Counted from the first letter of the stretch, positions 52,912-62,895 are shown. The stretch: 64,000 bases of DNA from an uncultured Lachnospiraceae bacterium (GCA_910584325.1 CAJTZH010000001.1:73545-137544); one strand, 5' to 3'. The notes: generated by a model from the sequence alone, not told the origin. Translations and numbers: made by a program.

Positions 52912-54255
52912 TTATCTGAAATCATATTTACTTGTTACTTCATTGGTGGCCGGAGCCGTATATAAAACAACAACCATATCCGGCTTCACCTGATTAATAT
53001 AGCTTTCTATGCTTCCCGTAAAACCTTCCGGCGTTATGGCATATAAATTTCCTATTCCAAGCGACAGATACGTAATTACCGGACCGGCAAAAGACTCCCG
53101 GATAAGCAGCACGCTCTTCCCACTATTTCCCGTATCCGTATGATTTGTCACCTCCGTAACCGGCGGTTTTGAATACGCAAACGCGTCATATGCGTTATGG
53201 TAAACAACAGAGCGTCTCTTAAACGGTACCGGATTAATCATTGTCTCCAGAAAAGTTCCCGTATGATTCATATTCAGATTCGGAATTTTCATGGTAAGCA
53301 ATGTCTCAAACTTTGGAACAAGAACTGTAATATCATCATACCCCGCATTCGCAAGTGTTACGCCCCTTCCTATCGTTCCGAAAACCCAGTCCTCATAAAT
53401 GTCTTTTACATAATTTTCCTCGTCAAAGTATTTCATATCAAACCGGAATCCATAATCCTGATTGAGTTTTCCGGCAATCTTATTTGCCGCCCAGAACGCC
53501 GTTTCGATTTTCCAGTGATTATCTGTATTAAAAAAAGCATTGTAACATTCTTTTTCTTCATTATGCAGAACCTCTCTTAAATCCAGAATATCTATATCTC
53601 TCTTGATAAGCTGCTCCAGCAGACTGTCCGCAAGCTGGCTTTCATAACTCAGACCATAACGCTCTACATAATTTACGTCATACTTATCTTCCTTTATCGG
53701 CGCCTGGACATACAGAAAATCAATTCCCTGCCCTGCAAGAAAATCACGCAGCGATTCTACATTTTCCGCCAATGCAGACGTATCCAGCTCCTCGGATGTA
53801 AACTGCTGGTAAAACGGACTTCTTACTATCAGTCCGCCCGCTCCGACAGTCATATACATATTGTCCGTATCGACCATGCGGTTATCAAGCAGTCTGTCAA
53901 ACAGTCCGCTCGGCAGTTTCACTTCCTCCTTAAACGGAAGATATTCATTACTATACATATCTATAATATTTACAATTTTACGCACTTTATCAGTAAGAAA
54001 ATTTGTTTTTTTACTACTTTGCGTTTCCTGCCTCTCCTCAAGAACTTCAAATGGATACAACGCCTCCCAGTCAACTTCCACCATCCCATCGCTTCCGCCT
54101 GTTACGGATAAATCCGTAATGGCATTGTCCATATGGAATACCTCTATAAAGACATTTTTTATTACGAACTGACTGAGTATCAATATCAGAAATCCTGCGA
54201 TAACCGCCGTAAACATTCCGGCTGTAACATAGCCGCAAACTTTTTTACAGTCCAT
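52912..54255 (-). CDS. Membrane-anchored SGNH-like protein (AlgX/AlgJ/DltD type)
   Basis: 447 residues with one N-terminal membrane helix and the rest outside. Residues 243-248 read NTDNHW, the D-x-H-W motif of AlgX/AlgJ-like proteins. RESFAG near 386-391 holds the likely nucleophile Ser 388 at the place of GDSF. In alginate acetylation AlgJ and AlgX act with the MBOAT AlgI; in D-alanylation DltD acts with DltB. The MBOAT gene lies 27 bases away, so the same pairing holds. It would hand an acyl group from the MBOAT to the glycan. Confidence 0.8.
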   Translation of the reverse strand: MDCKKVCGYVTAGMFTAVIAGFLILILSQFVIKNVFIEVFHMDNAITDLSVTGGSDGMVEVDWEALYPFEVLEERQETQSSKKTNFLTDKVRKIVNIIDMYSNEYLPFKEEVKLPSGLFDRLLDNRMVDTDNMYMTVGAGGLIVRSPFYQQFTSEELDTSALAENVESLRDFLAGQGIDFLYVQAPIKEDKYDVNYVERYGLSYESQLADSLLEQLIKRDIDILDLREVLHNEEKECYNAFFNTDNHWKIETAFWAANKIAGKLNQDYGFRFDMKYFDEENYVKDIYEDWVFGTIGRGVTLANAGYDDITVLVPKFETLLTMKIPNLNMNHTGTFLETMINPVPFKRRSVVYHNAYDAFAYSKPPVTEVTNHTDTGNSGKSVLLIRESFAGPVITYLSLGIGNLYAITPEGFTGSIESYINQVKPDMVVVLYTAPATNEVTSKYDFR

Positions 54256-54282
54256 ATACTCTCCTTATCATTATAACAGCAA

Positions 54283-55767
54283 TCAGAAGTTAAAATAAAC
54301 AAACGGATTATAACTTCCCCTGACAAGATAGCTGACACTGACCGCCAGTATGCCCATCAGAAAAAACATCTCCAGTACCGCGACAACATTTTGATTCAGA
54401 CGCGATTTCTTAACCATGCTGATAACCGGATAACTGCCTATTATACCAATCAAAAACAGATATCGGTAATTCCACGCGTAAAACTGTGCGTATGACAACG
54501 CGTCCGCAGCTCCATTTCCTAAAAGAACCCGGTAATATCGAAACGCCTGCGCTACCGAATCCGCGCGGAACATCACATTGCCGATGCAGACAATTATCAT
54601 TGTCCGTATAATTCGAAGCAGTTTCGCCCATGATTTATTATACCACGGCTTACCCGTCTGAAATTTCTTAATTCTGTCCTTAAAAACAACCGGCACAATC
54701 ACAAACAGTCCATGATAAATGCCCCATAAAAGATATGTCCAGTTCGCCCCGTGCCAGATTCCTGTAAACAGCCATACAACCGCCGTTCCCGCCACGGTCG
54801 GCAGAATCTTAGAAGCGGCTTTACCCCATTTCTCCCTTGCATACTCGCGAAGAGCATTAATCGGTTTTGTACGCATCACGGGATACATCACATAATCACG
54901 AAACCATGTTCCAAGTGAAATATGCCACCGTCTCCAATATTCAGCAACCGACTGTGACATATAGGGATAATCAAAATTCTCGTTAAACCGGAACCCAAAC
55001 ATTCTTCCAAGTCCGATTGCCATATCCGAATAACCCGAAAAATCAAAGTACAATTGTAGTGTGTACGCAAGTACTCCCACATATGCCATACCGGTCGATA
55101 ACTGACCTGCATCACACAGTCCAAACGCTTTATCCGCGATAATGGCAACATTATTGGAAAGAATAACCTTCTTGCCAAGACCATAAATAAAGCGCTGCAC
55201 TCCCGCCGAAAAATCATCTAACGTCTCCCGGCGATTATCAATGTCTTCGCTGACCACGTCATACCGCACAATCGGCCCCGCCACCATCTGCGGAAACATG
55301 GATATATAAAGCGCGACATTCAAAAGGCTCTTCTGCACCCTGCAGCTTTCGTAATACACATCGAGAATATAAGAAAGCGTTTCAAAAATAAAAAACGAAA
55401 TACCGATTGGAAGCGCTATATTCAAAACTACACTCTCATCATTAAGCAGTAGTCCTAAATTCCTCGTCACAAATGAAAGATACTTAAATACAAATAATAA
55501 ACCTAAATCATATATTACAATCGCCAGCAGAACTTTTTTCCGTGCACTCCCTTTTTTACCATCCATGATAAGGCACAGTTTCCAGTTTAAAACAATGGAA
55601 AAACACATTATCAGCACAAAAACCGGCTCGCCCCAAGCGTAAAACAGCAGACTGGCAATAAGCAATATTACGTTCCTGTAAGTCCTTCCCTTAAAAACCG
55701 GATTAAAATAAAGCAGTAATACAATGGGAAGAAAGATAAACAAAAACGCTGTCGATGAAAAAACCAT
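54283..55767 (-). CDS. MBOAT family O-acyltransferase (AlgI/DltB-like)
   Basis: About 494 residues with around ten membrane helices. It starts VFSSTAFLFIFLPIVL, then has the family blocks YFDFSGYSDMAIGLG, WRRWHISLGTWFRDY (His 282), and TGIWHGANWTYLLWG with the catalytic His 339. It moves acyl groups from an inside carrier through the membrane to a glycan. The start is ATG 55767 (AGGAAGG upstream). It is next to the SGNH partner and in one operon with FkbH and ACP. Confidence 0.92.
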   Translation of the reverse strand: MVFSSTAFLFIFLPIVLLLYFNPVFKGRTYRNVILLIASLLFYAWGEPVFVLIMCFSIVLNWKLCLIMDGKKGSARKKVLLAIVIYDLGLLFVFKYLSFVTRNLGLLLNDESVVLNIALPIGISFFIFETLSYILDVYYESCRVQKSLLNVALYISMFPQMVAGPIVRYDVVSEDIDNRRETLDDFSAGVQRFIYGLGKKVILSNNVAIIADKAFGLCDAGQLSTGMAYVGVLAYTLQLYFDFSGYSDMAIGLGRMFGFRFNENFDYPYMSQSVAEYWRRWHISLGTWFRDYVMYPVMRTKPINALREYAREKWGKAASKILPTVAGTAVVWLFTGIWHGANWTYLLWGIYHGLFVIVPVVFKDRIKKFQTGKPWYNKSWAKLLRIIRTMIIVCIGNVMFRADSVAQAFRYYRVLLGNGAADALSYAQFYAWNYRYLFLIGIIGSYPVISMVKKSRLNQNVVAVLEMFFLMGILAVSVSYLVRGSYNPFVYFNF

Positions 55768-55815
55768 AGTTTTCCTTCCTGTAATTTCCAAATTTCATAT
55801 CATTTTAGTATAACT

Positions 55816-56748
55816 CTATTTTTGTTCCTTGGCAATGTAAATCGGTCTGTTTTTTGACTCCAGATACGTTTTGGCAAGGTACTGTCCCAGTATGCCGATA
55901 CATAGAAGCTGAATGCCTCCAAGAAGCACAATAATACATACAAGGGACGGCCATCCAAAAGCCGAACCGCCAAACGCAAGCTGGCGCACAATGACAAAAA
56001 TAATCGCGATAACCGAAATAACACACATTAATACGCCCAGCCATGACGCCACCATCAGCGGCATCGTAGAAAACCCCGTGATTCCTTCCAGAGAATATTT
56101 AAACAGTTTCCAGAAAGACCATTTTGTCTCCCCTGCTACCCGCTCCGTATTCTGATATTCAAGCCACTTCGTTTTAAACCCAATCCAGCCAAAAATTCCT
56201 TTCGTGAACCGGTTATACTCCGGCATAGACAGTATCGCGTCCACCATGACGCGTTTCATCAACCGGTAATCCCTTGCCCCGTCCACCAAATCCACGTCCG
56301 ACATCTTATTCATAATCCGGTAAAACATCCTGGCAAATAAAGACCGGATAACCGGCTCTCCCTTTCTTGTCACCCTTCTCGTCGCCACGCTGTCATAGCC
56401 TTCTTCCTTGACTGCCGTATACATTTCCATAAGAAGCGACGGCGGATCCTGCAAATCGGCGTCCATCAGCACGGCATACTCTCCGACGCAGGTCTTAAGT
56501 CCCGCATAAATCGCGGCTTCCTTTCCGAAATTCCTGCTAAAAGAAATGTAATGCACCCGCTCATCGCTCGTCGCATATTCCTTAATCACATCCAGCGTAT
56601 TATCTTTAGAACCGTCGTCCACAAAAATAAACTCCATTTCTACCGCTTTTTCGCGAAACGATTCGGCTACGGCGCAGATTTCCTTATAAAAAAACGGCAG
56701 AGCCTCCTCTTCATTATAGCATGGTACAATTATCGAAATTTTCTCCAT
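55816..56748 (-). CDS. Family 2 glycosyltransferase with two membrane helices, GtrB/ArnC type
   Basis: About 310 residues. GT-A motifs are ISIIVPCYNEEEALP, FVDDGSKDNT and MDADLQDPP, with NFGKEAAIYAG between them. Two C-terminal helices anchor it. This form makes polyprenyl-phosphate glucose or similar for outside glycosylation. No GtrA or GT-C partner is visible in operon 3, although operon 1 has them. I prefer the second ATG (56748), which has better distance to AGGAGG. Confidence 0.9.
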   Translation of the reverse strand: MEKISIIVPCYNEEEALPFFYKEICAVAESFREKAVEMEFIFVDDGSKDNTLDVIKEYATSDERVHYISFSRNFGKEAAIYAGLKTCVGEYAVLMDADLQDPPSLLMEMYTAVKEEGYDSVATRRVTRKGEPVIRSLFARMFYRIMNKMSDVDLVDGARDYRLMKRVMVDAILSMPEYNRFTKGIFGWIGFKTKWLEYQNTERVAGETKWSFWKLFKYSLEGITGFSTMPLMVASWLGVLMCVISVIAIIFVIVRQLAFGGSAFGWPSLVCIIVLLGGIQLLCIGILGQYLAKTYLESKNRPIYIAKEQK

Positions 56749-56758
56749 TTGCATCCTC

Positions 56759-57805
56759 CTAGCGTCTGTTTTTTAAACATGCGACAACTTTGTCAAAGCA
56801 GATACACGCCGTAATAATAATAATGTGCACCACAATCCAGTATACCCAGTACAGAACAGATTGTCTTGTAAAGTCAAATCCCAGACAAAAATATACTTTA
56901 TTCAGATATTTTATCATCACGATATGAAGACACATAATTGTAAATGTATGCTTTCCCACGATGATAAATAGTTTACTCATTCGAAATCGTTCAATATATC
57001 TGCAGAGCCATAAAAAAATAACAATTCCCGCAAACGCCGCCGCCAAAAACCACACCGCGCCTAAAATTCCGTCATAACCATAATCGCGCAGCGACAGATT
57101 AATCGGTTCTGCCGCCTCGCAGATAACGCCATACACCAGCGCCGCAAGGCATACAAACAAGAATGGAAACCGCTCTTTATTTCCATCCCCAAAATAATTC
57201 CTGCTGCCAAGCCACGCGCCTGCCAGCATAAATAACGCGCAGGCAAACGCCGTATCAATGCTCCACGGCATAAGAACCGGACAGTAGGTAAATACTGCCG
57301 TAATCGCCGTAAAAACTGCCGTTGTCACAAGCGCCGTTTTCCTGCTGCCAATAAACTGCTCCGCCAAAACATAGAAAATAATACTCGCCACAGCCATCGC
57401 CGTAATAAACCACATCGGATTATTACTTATCGTAAAAAACTCTATATTACCGCTCCTGAAATCGGCATAGAGGAGCGCCCGCGAATAAAGCGCGCCAGCC
57501 AGCGGTTTCCAGAGCGCTTCTGCCGTCAGCTCATGCTTTACTGCCGAAACCACGATATGTTCGGCATACAAGAGCAGCGTAAATCCCACATAGGGAATCA
57601 GAAGCTGCTTCAATCTGCGCCGGATATTCTCCGTTACGCTTCTTCCCGGCTTATATACGTATCCCGATACAAAAAAATACATCGGCATATAAAACGCCAC
57701 AATCGCGTTTCCAAATACCGGAAAACCGCAGCTGTGAGAAAACAAAACAAATATAATGCCAAGCCCTTTGGCAATATCGGGAAACTCCAGTCTCTTTCCT
57801 TCCAT
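56759..57805 (-). CDS. Acyltransferase-3 family membrane protein
   Basis: 348 residues, about ten membrane helices. It starts RLEFPDIAKGLGIIFVLFSHSCGFP, whose His is the catalytic one of the family, and has FYMPMYFFVSGYVY. These proteins O-acetylate sugars, using acetyl-CoA inside. It is most similar in layout to the protein at 61846-62895. It lies between ugd and a GT2 gene. The target sugar is unknown. Confidence 0.85.
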   Translation of the reverse strand: MEGKRLEFPDIAKGLGIIFVLFSHSCGFPVFGNAIVAFYMPMYFFVSGYVYKPGRSVTENIRRRLKQLLIPYVGFTLLLYAEHIVVSAVKHELTAEALWKPLAGALYSRALLYADFRSGNIEFFTISNNPMWFITAMAVASIIFYVLAEQFIGSRKTALVTTAVFTAITAVFTYCPVLMPWSIDTAFACALFMLAGAWLGSRNYFGDGNKERFPFLFVCLAALVYGVICEAAEPINLSLRDYGYDGILGAVWFLAAAFAGIVIFLWLCRYIERFRMSKLFIIVGKHTFTIMCLHIVMIKYLNKVYFCLGFDFTRQSVLYWVYWIVVHIIIITACICFDKVVACLKNRR

Positions 57806-57813
57806 ACGCGCCT

Positions 57814-58998
57814 CTAGTCTCTAAAATACAAATCTCTTGTATATACTTTATCCAAAACATCTTTTAAATCATCCTGATAACGATTGGCAAGAATAACATC
57901 TGAAATTTCCTTAAACTCGTTCAAATCAGAAAGAACCCTGTCTCCGTAAAAATTGTCCTCCAAAAGCGTCGGTTCATAAATCACCGTCTCCACACCCGCC
58001 GCCTTAATGCGCTCCATCACTCCCTGAATAGAGGACTGTCTGAAATTATCAGAATCTGTTTTCATGGTCAGGCGGTAAATTCCGACCACTTTCGGCTCTC
58101 TCTCCAATACCTTTTTAGCGATATAATCTTTTCTGGTGTGATTTGCCGCCACAATCGCCGTGATAATATCATTCGGAACACCCTCATAATTGGCAAGAAG
58201 CTGTTTTGTGTCCTTTGGCAGACAATACCCGCCGTATCCGAAAGACGGATTATTATAATGGTTTCCAATACGCGGGTCAAGGCTGATTCCCTCAATAATC
58301 TGCGCCGTATTTAATCCCTTAGTTTCGGCATAAGTATCTAACTCATTAAAAAACGCGACGCGCATGGCAAGATACGTATTGGCAAACAACTTGATAGCTT
58401 CCGCCTCTGTAAAATCAGTAATCAGCACGTCTACATTCTCCTTGACGGCGCCCTCTTTTAGCAGACCCGCAAACTGCTCCGCCTTCTTCTTAAGAACCTC
58501 ATCCTGTAAATCCGTTCCCACTACAATACGCGACGGATAAAGATTATCGTACAAGGCCATTCCTTCCCGCAAAAACTCCGGCGAAAACAGAATCCGTTTA
58601 TTTCGGTATTTCTCTCTTACCGATACTGTATATCCAACCGGAATCGTCGATTTTATTACCAAAACAGCCTCCGGCGCCAGTCTGGAAGCCGTCTCAAGAA
58701 CCGCCTCCACAGACGACGTATTAAAATAATTCTTATCCGCATCATAATCAGTAGGCGTGGCGATAATAACAAACTCGGCGCCCTCATAGACTTCCTTCGG
58801 ATTTAAGGACGCTTTCAGATGAAGTGTTCCGGAAGCGAGGTATTCTTCTATTTCTTTATCGGCAATCGGGGATTTCCCCTGATTAATGAAATTCATTTTC
58901 TCTTCCACAACGTCCAGAGCCATGACTTCGTTATTCTGCGCCAGTAAAACGGCGTTGGAAAGTCCTACATATCCCATTCCTACCACAGCTATCTTCAT
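57814..58998 (-). CDS. ugd: UDP-glucose 6-dehydrogenase type nucleotide-sugar dehydrogenase
   Basis: 394 residues, right for the short Ugd form. It has KIAVVGMGYVGLSNAVLL, KSTIPVGYT, FSPEFLREG and the catalytic cysteine in GYGGYCLPKDTKQL. It oxidises UDP-glucose to UDP-glucuronate, so the operon 3 glycan probably contains an acidic sugar. UDP-Glc versus another UDP-sugar cannot be fully settled from motifs. Confidence 0.9.
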   Translation of the reverse strand: MKIAVVGMGYVGLSNAVLLAQNNEVMALDVVEEKMNFINQGKSPIADKEIEEYLASGTLHLKASLNPKEVYEGAEFVIIATPTDYDADKNYFNTSSVEAVLETASRLAPEAVLVIKSTIPVGYTVSVREKYRNKRILFSPEFLREGMALYDNLYPSRIVVGTDLQDEVLKKKAEQFAGLLKEGAVKENVDVLITDFTEAEAIKLFANTYLAMRVAFFNELDTYAETKGLNTAQIIEGISLDPRIGNHYNNPSFGYGGYCLPKDTKQLLANYEGVPNDIITAIVAANHTRKDYIAKKVLEREPKVVGIYRLTMKTDSDNFRQSSIQGVMERIKAAGVETVIYEPTLLEDNFYGDRVLSDLNEFKEISDVILANRYQDDLKDVLDKVYTRDLYFRD

Positions 58999-59002
58999 GT
59001 TC

Positions 59003-59821
59003 CTACCTCCTGAGTAATATCTTTATATACGGTGTAAATGAACGGACAACGGCTACGTCCAGTCCGAAATTTTTTCGCAAGAAACGAAACCAGTCCTTAA
59101 ACGGCAGACCTTTCGCCCCCTCTTTTAACCGGAACCGCTTTAAAACCGGCAGGCTTTTATCCTGCCATGTTCCCTCGGCAGGATTGTCATTACATCTTCC
59201 CACATATTCGTGAAATACATGAATCGGATATCCGAGTCTTTGTATAGTAAAACCGTAATCAAAATCGCCCATACTGTGCGTGTAAGCCGCGTCCGTCGCG
59301 CCCGCTTCCTTAAAAATCTTCGCGGGAATCATCACACAGTTTGCATTAAACGTATCGCAGCAGAGCCCCGGCTCATCCGGTCCTACTGTTCTTAACTTCA
59401 GGCTTTTTCTGTTTTTATATACAATCCCTCCATAGCTTAGGCTGTTGTCATCCGCCTGCGTCGCTCCCACAAGAACTTCCGTTTTATCATCCAGTTCACG
59501 CGCCATTGCCGCAAACACACCCGGATAAAACTCCACGTCGTCATTGAGCAATACATAATACGCCGCGTCGGGAATTTTTTTTAACGCGTATTTCATCCCC
59601 ACATGCATTCCGCCGTTCCAGTATAAGCCGCCCGTTCCTTCCACGATATGGGTATGCGGCGCCAGTTTTCTGACCGCTTCCTTTGTTCCGTCTGTGCTTT
59701 TATCATCAACTAAAACTATCTCCGTCTGTATGTGTTCATTTGTTCCCAACACAGAGCGGATGCAGTTCGTTGTTTTCTCCCTGCGGTTATAGCAGGTTAA
59801 AATCAATACTATTTTATCCAT
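59003..59821 (-). CDS. Family 2 glycosyltransferase
   Basis: 272 residues. Marks are KIVLILTCYNRREKT, VLVDDKSTDGT, YVLLNDDVEFYPG and the acceptor-side MGDFDYGFTIQRLGY. The subgroup resembles WbbL-like rhamnosyltransferases. The start overlaps the end of the upstream acyltransferase gene by 13 bases. Donor unknown. Confidence 0.87.
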   Translation of the reverse strand: MDKIVLILTCYNRREKTTNCIRSVLGTNEHIQTEIVLVDDKSTDGTKEAVRKLAPHTHIVEGTGGLYWNGGMHVGMKYALKKIPDAAYYVLLNDDVEFYPGVFAAMARELDDKTEVLVGATQADDNSLSYGGIVYKNRKSLKLRTVGPDEPGLCCDTFNANCVMIPAKIFKEAGATDAAYTHSMGDFDYGFTIQRLGYPIHVFHEYVGRCNDNPAEGTWQDKSLPVLKRFRLKEGAKGLPFKDWFRFLRKNFGLDVAVVRSFTPYIKILLRR

Positions 59822-60816
59822 CTTGCCACCTTATTTCCTGCTTTATCTATCAAAATATTTTCTGTCTTATCAAAAATCCGTTTCCGTATCTCCTCCAGCA
59901 GAACCGCCGCCGCAAACACTGTGAGGCTGACGGCAAGCACTATTACTATATAAAATCCCCTCCCGGCATATTCTGTATACGGCACGACGGAATGTAAATG
60001 CAGTTTCAGCGTATCTTCCAATATATATACAGCAAGTACATTTGCCGCCAGAACATTGACTATCCGGCTCTGATACCGGTGCTGCATAAAGAAAAACAAC
60101 AGCAGAACAGCCTGAATCATTGTAAACAGACTATTGTCCCTTGCAAAATAATTCGCAGTACTTCCCGCCGCCAGATACATCATGTCATTGAGCGCAAAAT
60201 TAACAACAACAACGCCTGCCAGCAACGCCGCTATTTTCCCCTGCGAAATCACGCTGTCTCTATGATACATCCCGATGTAACGCCCGATGATATAAGCAAG
60301 CGCCATGTTAAGAATGCCTTTTCCTCCGTCACCCGTCTGGTCAAAGAAACAAACGGTCGGCAGGAGCAGAAACAATATGCCTGTGGCAATTATCAGTTGT
60401 CTGTGACGCTTCTGCCCCACCGTTTCCAGATATTCGTTCAGAAACGGACTCAAAATACACAGGCAGAAATATGCCGAAACAAACCAATATCTGTGTGAAA
60501 TAACAGGAATCAGACAGGTGAGAAACTGTTTCACGCTAAATGATTCGGAAATCCCCGCAAGAAGCGTACTTGCGTAAGCCGCCAGCGACCAGAAAATCAG
60601 CATCAAATCCATCTTCGCAAGCTTTTTTCCTTTCAGGCGTATGCCAAAATACCCGGAAAGCAGCACAAAACCCGTTACACCGATATTACCGACGGTATTG
60701 ATAAAAATCCCCAGCTGTGTATTCCATTTTCCCACGCCGGCGCCGAACGTATGCATGATAACAATAAGCAAAATACATACAATACGGTATGCCTCAAAAT
60801 TCGAGCGTCTTTCCAT
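59809..60816 (-). CDS. Acyltransferase-3 family membrane protein
   Basis: 335 residues, about ten helices. It has NFEAYRIVCILLIVIMHTFGAG with the family histidine, and GFVLLSGYFGIRL. This N-terminus is typical of polysaccharide O-acetyltransferases of the WcjE/OafA sort. It is the first of three acyltransferases in a row (reading leftward it is the last). Confidence 0.85.
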   Translation of the reverse strand: MERRSNFEAYRIVCILLIVIMHTFGAGVGKWNTQLGIFINTVGNIGVTGFVLLSGYFGIRLKGKKLAKMDLMLIFWSLAAYASTLLAGISESFSVKQFLTCLIPVISHRYWFVSAYFCLCILSPFLNEYLETVGQKRHRQLIIATGILFLLLPTVCFFDQTGDGGKGILNMALAYIIGRYIGMYHRDSVISQGKIAALLAGVVVVNFALNDMMYLAAGSTANYFARDNSLFTMIQAVLLLFFFMQHRYQSRIVNVLAANVLAVYILEDTLKLHLHSVVPYTEYAGRGFYIVIVLAVSLTVFAAAVLLEEIRKRIFDKTENILIDKAGNKVARWIK

Positions 60817-60831
60817 CTCTATTCTCCTAAA

Positions 60832-61827
60832 TCATTGTGCCATAATTTTTTTCAGCAGTCCGGCAAAAGGCTTTTCCACGCAGTGATATAAAAATACCGC
60901 CGCAAGTACGGAAAACAATACGGCAAGTACCGCGTAAAGGCCTCCTGTTATATGATAATGATCAATTATCTCGATAACGCACAAATGCACGAGATACAGG
61001 CAAAAACTATATCTTCCCGCCGTCTTGATAACCGATACAACTTTTTGATTTCTTATCTGTAAATCAATGAAAACCATCATCACAAGCGCCGTAAGCATTC
61101 CCCATGAAATACGGTTAAACCAGTTCAGTCCCATAAATCCTGCAAAAAGCACCATCGCTATTTTCAGAAACGTATTGACTTTTCCTTCCTTGTAAGCATA
61201 CCACGCGCAAATTCCTATAGCAAACGTATTCAGACTGTAGAGCGGATTGTCCACACACAGCATCTGCGGCTCGGACGCGCCCATTCTTACAAATAAAATC
61301 TGTAAAACTTTCGCAAGAATTACTGTAACCGGTATCATCGCCGTCATAAAAACAACCGACCTCTTAAAATTTCGGATGACTTTTTTTAAGAGCGGCGCAA
61401 TCAGATAGAAAAATACAAAGCAGCTGATTGTCCACAATCCCCAAAGATTGTTCCAGTATCCGTAGGCATTTGACGGAATCCATGTATTGAGACAAAGAAA
61501 ATACCGAAGCCATCCCATATGCGCATACGTATCCGGCGGCATCTGTTTCCATACCGCTCCCCAGAACACAATTCCCACAATCAGAATGGCATAGTAAGCA
61601 GGGAGGATTCTTGAAACACGTTTTATATAATATTCTTTTAAAGTTTTGCTCCGCTCCAGCGAGCCAAAAATCAAAAAACCGCTCATTACAAAAAAAACAC
61701 TGACACCGTAGCTTCCGTTAGATAAAATATCGTACAGAGACTCCGGCAGACCGGGAACAAATATAAAAAAATGAATGCCAAAAACCATCAGCGCCGCAAT
61801 AATGCGCAATATATCGAATATAATCAT
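60832..61827 (-). CDS. Acyltransferase-3 family membrane protein, OafA-like
   Basis: About 331 residues. It starts IIFDILRIIAALMVFGIHFFIF, followed by YGVSVFFVMSGFLIF and KRVSRILPAYYAI, the classic OafA N-terminal pattern with catalytic His and the RxxRI.P motif. No SGNH tail. Two adjacent ATG codons (61830 and 61827); the second has better spacing to AGGAG. Confidence 0.86.
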   Translation of the reverse strand: MIIFDILRIIAALMVFGIHFFIFVPGLPESLYDILSNGSYGVSVFFVMSGFLIFGSLERSKTLKEYYIKRVSRILPAYYAILIVGIVFWGAVWKQMPPDTYAHMGWLRYFLCLNTWIPSNAYGYWNNLWGLWTISCFVFFYLIAPLLKKVIRNFKRSVVFMTAMIPVTVILAKVLQILFVRMGASEPQMLCVDNPLYSLNTFAIGICAWYAYKEGKVNTFLKIAMVLFAGFMGLNWFNRISWGMLTALVMMVFIDLQIRNQKVVSVIKTAGRYSFCLYLVHLCVIEIIDHYHITGGLYAVLAVLFSVLAAVFLYHCVEKPFAGLLKKIMAQ

Positions 61828-61845
61828 CATTTCTCCTTACATCTT

Positions 61846-62895
61846 TTATAAAAACCTCTTGGGAACTTTTATAAACCGCGTTAATATCTCATTTAATAAC
61901 AGAGAGCCAAACAGCCCCACCGCAAAACTGATTACAAAAAAACCTCCCCATTCAGGCAGCATGTCAAGATGTATCTTATTCAGCACACTTACCAGAATCG
62001 AAATACATGTCATATGAAAGGCAAGAATAATCAGCGTGTTCTGTCCCACATAGGAAAGAGACTGATTCATTATCCGACTGCGCGCAAGCAGGCGGCTTAT
62101 ACACAACACGATGATTGTACCCAGAAGCCCCAGAACCAGATAAACGCTCATAAATCTTCCATAATCCTGTAATGCGAGATTTGCCGGTCCGTTAAGATAG
62201 TGAAGCATCGCAAACAACAGCACGCAGACCACAGGAAGCCAGTAATGTTTCTCTGCCCTCTCAATCACCTGATATTTCCGAAGACACATACCCATCAGCA
62301 TAAATACCGTACCAAGCAGCGCCGCCTCGATGCTCCACGGCAGGTAAACCGGAAGAATGCGGCACAGCGCATAACTGAATAAGCATAATACTACAGACGA
62401 CGCGATAATCCTGCGCCAGTCAAATCTATGCTTTAATACAAAGTAAATTATAAAATAAAAAATAACGGAGGATACCGCCATCGCCGTCAAAAACCAAAGA
62501 GGAGCATTGCCGAAAATAAACCCCTCAAAGTTCTCCTCTGCCGGTACATTTTTATAGAATAGCGCCGAAGAATAGACAAATCCTAACAGCCCCTGCACGC
62601 CAAGCCTCATTGTAAATGTGTGCGACAAAATCAGTTTTAACAGGTATTTGACATAAAGTATCATGTTATATATAAAATACGGTATCAGCAGACGTTTTAC
62701 CCGTCTGCCTGTCAATTCTCCATATGTTCTGTTCTGCGTCTTATCAATATCATACAGATACCCTGCCAGTATAAAAAAAAGCGGGATGTGCACAGAACCA
62801 CAAAAAGGCACATAATTATATTCAATATGTCCCATAATCACCAGCATAATGCCTATTCCCTTTGCAATATCCACATCATCAAATCTTTGTTCCAT
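61846..62895 (-). CDS. Acyltransferase-3 family membrane protein
   Basis: 349 residues. It opens RFDDVDIAKGIGIMLVIMGHIEYN with the catalytic His, then HIPLFFILAGYLYD and RRVKRLLIPYFIYN. It belongs to the same subgroup as 56759-57805: both share DIAKGLGI/DIAKGIGI, the KRLLIPY block and a LPWSIEAALLG/MPWSIDTAFAC block. They probably arose by duplication and may modify different positions or sugars. Confidence 0.86.
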   Translation of the reverse strand: MEQRFDDVDIAKGIGIMLVIMGHIEYNYVPFCGSVHIPLFFILAGYLYDIDKTQNRTYGELTGRRVKRLLIPYFIYNMILYVKYLLKLILSHTFTMRLGVQGLLGFVYSSALFYKNVPAEENFEGFIFGNAPLWFLTAMAVSSVIFYFIIYFVLKHRFDWRRIIASSVVLCLFSYALCRILPVYLPWSIEAALLGTVFMLMGMCLRKYQVIERAEKHYWLPVVCVLLFAMLHYLNGPANLALQDYGRFMSVYLVLGLLGTIIVLCISRLLARSRIMNQSLSYVGQNTLIILAFHMTCISILVSVLNKIHLDMLPEWGGFFVISFAVGLFGSLLLNEILTRFIKVPKRFL

